From Rhodococcus sp. 06-235-1A (GTDB lineage: Bacteria; Actinomycetota; Actinomycetes; Mycobacteriales; Mycobacteriaceae): a DNA stretch of 61,995 nucleotides. Under the pieces are notes generated by a model. That model did no database searches and was not told the origin of the DNA. It was given only the letters and a program-made list of their open reading frames with translations. Position 1 is the first letter of the stretch. Each line of letters starts with the position of its first letter. The stretch spans positions 1-61,995 of the forward strand of contig NZ_NOYI01000025.1 of assembly GCF_002258785.1 (NCBI RefSeq), given 5' to 3'. Below, piece by piece: positions 61,228 to 61,995 of the stretch. Made by a program: the position numbers and the translations under genes.

Positions 61228-61521
61228 ATCTCTTGTGTAGCACGTTCCCTAGGCAGCGGCTCGCCTATTCGAGCAGTCACTTATTCGGCTAGCCCGCTGG
61301 TTCTGCCCCGGCTTATGACGGGACCACGTCGGTCTGTCCGCCCACTTCGCTAACAAGGCATTCCACGGACCCGCTCACCAGTGAGGCCAGGCGCTTCGTC
61401 AGTGCCCGCGCCCTTGAGCCCTGACGGCCCGGCATCGTTCGTTCGGACGATAGTGACGATTCGGACGCGCGACTAGCGTCGACTTCGGAACGTGTTCGAC
61501 GGAATGGAAGAGGAGAACAGC
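61228..61521. other. Right island boundary and leader of small secreted protein
   Basis: No gene here. It holds the right copy of the pseudouridine synthase 3' end (61364-61424) and then the presumed promoter and AGGAG RBS (61511-61515) of the next small ORF. Confidence 0.6.
61364..61424 (+). repeat. Imperfect direct repeat, right copy (remnant of host gene 3' end)
   Basis: It encodes TDPLTSEARRFVSARALEP and a stop in the same frame as the left copy but has no upstream gene. Probably the displaced original end of the pseudouridine synthase gene. Confidence 0.75.
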
Positions 61522-61743
61522 GTGAAGCGTCGTATTGCTGTCGTGTTGGGAGCCGCAGTCATCGCCATGGCGTCGCCGTCGGTCGCCACGGCCGATACCG
61601 GAAGTGCAAGTACAGGTAGCGCGAGCGGTCTGGTGGACTTGATCGAAATGATGCCGAAATTCTGGGAGGCCTGTGGACTGACCATCTTCACCTTCGGCTG
61701 CACCGGTATCACTACGCCGTCCCTCCCTGGGGGGCCCTTCTAG
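61522..61743 (+). CDS. Small secreted protein of unknown function
   Basis: A 73-residue protein with GTG start 61522 preceded by AGGAG at 6-nt spacing. Residues 1-25 (VKRRIAVVLGAAVIAMASPSVATA) are a clear Sec signal. The mature part has Gly/Ser/Thr-rich TGSASTGSAS, two cysteines (ACGLTIFTFGCTG) that could form a disulfide, and a Pro/Gly end. No family recognised. Confidence 0.7.
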   Translation: MKRRIAVVLGAAVIAMASPSVATADTGSASTGSASGLVDLIEMMPKFWEACGLTIFTFGCTGITTPSLPGGPF

Positions 61744-61768
61744 TCCCTCTAGCGCAACCCGAACCGAC

Positions 61769-61846
61769 AAACGCGCGCGCATTCGCCAGACGCTCACGGA
61801 ATAGGTAACCATTCCGCTCGCATCCAGCAAACGCGCGCGCGTTTGC
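61769..61846. repeat. GC-alternating palindromic repeats
   Basis: GCAAACGCGCGCGCGTTTGC at 61827-61846 is a perfect 20-bp palindrome. AAACGCGCGCGC followed by ATTCGCCAGACG starts at 61769, and a related AACGCGCGC...CGCCAGGCG lies at 59971-59992 after the pseudouridine synthase. They look like a small repeat family. They may act as terminators for the convergent genes here. Confidence 0.6.
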
Positions 61847-61877
61847 GTCGAGCCCAAGGTCCTGAAGAACCAGAGCC

Positions 61878-61995
61878 CTACTCGGCCAACGACCGCGCCA
61901 TTCCGCGTTCGATGGCGGCGACGAGCTGCGGGCGCAGTTCGGCGGCGGGGACGATGTGGTGCACCGATCCGACGTTCTGTGCTCGTTGGATGTTG
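61878..61995 (-). CDS. Probable acyl-CoA carboxylase carboxyltransferase, C-terminal end (partial)
   Basis: Only the last 38 codons are in the window. The end reads NIQRAQNVGSVHHIVPAAEL, then RPQLVAAIERGMARSLAE and TAG. The GSVHHIVPAAELRPQLVAAIERG pattern resembles the last helix of biotin-dependent carboxyltransferase subunits (GSVD.IVP...LRP..). The start lies beyond the right edge. Family assignment rests on this short tail. Confidence 0.45.
   Translation of the reverse strand, partial: NIQRAQNVGSVHHIVPAAELRPQLVAAIERGMARSLAE

Larger units (their letters stand above)
59894..61424. mobile_element. Mini-island of about 1.5 kb at the rluA-type gene 3' end
   Basis: An imperfect direct repeat (59894-59936 against 61364-61406, 5 mismatches in 43) covers the gene's 3' end. 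The right copy still reads TDPLTSEARRFVSARALEP then stop, a plausible original C-terminus. Between them lies one gene with much lower G+C than its surroundings. No integrase or transposase is present. Confidence 0.7.

Noticed and set aside
1..61995. CRISPR array, rRNA or tRNA genes
   Set aside because: No regularly spaced repeats and no tRNA-like or rRNA-like segments were seen; the gene ends carrying direct repeats are protein-coding, not tRNA genes.

Overview
The window is high-GC actinobacterial DNA, most probably from a Rhodococcus-type member of the Mycobacteriales. Pointers are a mycobacterial-type multifunctional 2-oxoglutarate decarboxylase (kgd), many FadE/FadD-type lipid genes, an F420/LLM oxidoreductase, a 13E12-type DUF222-HNH gene, an IdeR-like iron box, frequent GTG starts, and gene pairs matching M. 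tuberculosis Rv0805/Rv0806c. Family and synteny statements come from recognising the proteins by eye; no database search was run.

Layout. 1-10 kb: nested inverted repeats, kgd, a fused TMD-NBD-TMD-NBD ABC exporter and a two-gene ABC-2 transporter whose ATPase has an odd Q/G/Y/P-rich tail. 10-16 kb: LLM oxidoreductase, EcsC-like protein, Xi-class GST, GNAT enzyme, cspA with a tetraloop terminator, and a PadR-MFS efflux operon with a candidate operator. 16-30 kb: acyl-CoA dehydrogenase, enoyl-CoA hydratase, adenine deaminase, membrane molybdo-oxidoreductase, a lactone oxidase/TetR/PLP fold-III cluster, a large RecB-like nuclease-helicase, a serine hydrolase and fadD15. 30-46 kb: DEAD-box helicase, a three-subunit molybdenum hydroxylase operon, an amino-acid ABC importer with a fused binding protein and permease, RidA, a histidine phosphatase, a FadE pair, a secreted hydrolase, a class III cyclic-nucleotide phosphodiesterase and a Stealth (CpsY-like) phosphotransferase. 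The CpsY-like gene appears to need an ATC start. 46-49 kb: a phosphoribosyltransferase gene whose last 51 bp are repeated 1.7 kb downstream, flanking a small island. 49-59 kb: quinone reductase, DinB protein, an SDR-SRPBCC pair, an iron-siderophore binding protein under an iron box, a frameshifted DUF222-HNH gene, an FeS photolyase, phoD and trhO. 59-62 kb: an rluA-type gene whose 3' end is also repeated, bracketing a low-GC gene of unknown function, then a small secreted protein and the C-terminus of a probable acyl-CoA carboxylase subunit.

Most of the region is ordinary core and lipid metabolism in short operons, many with 4-bp overlaps, ending in strong bidirectional hairpins. The most unusual content is two miniature integrase-less islands, each inserted at the 3' end of a protein-coding gene with a duplicated gene end. 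Other notable items are a dispersed intergenic inverted-repeat family (three copies) and the apparent ATC start of the CpsY-like gene.
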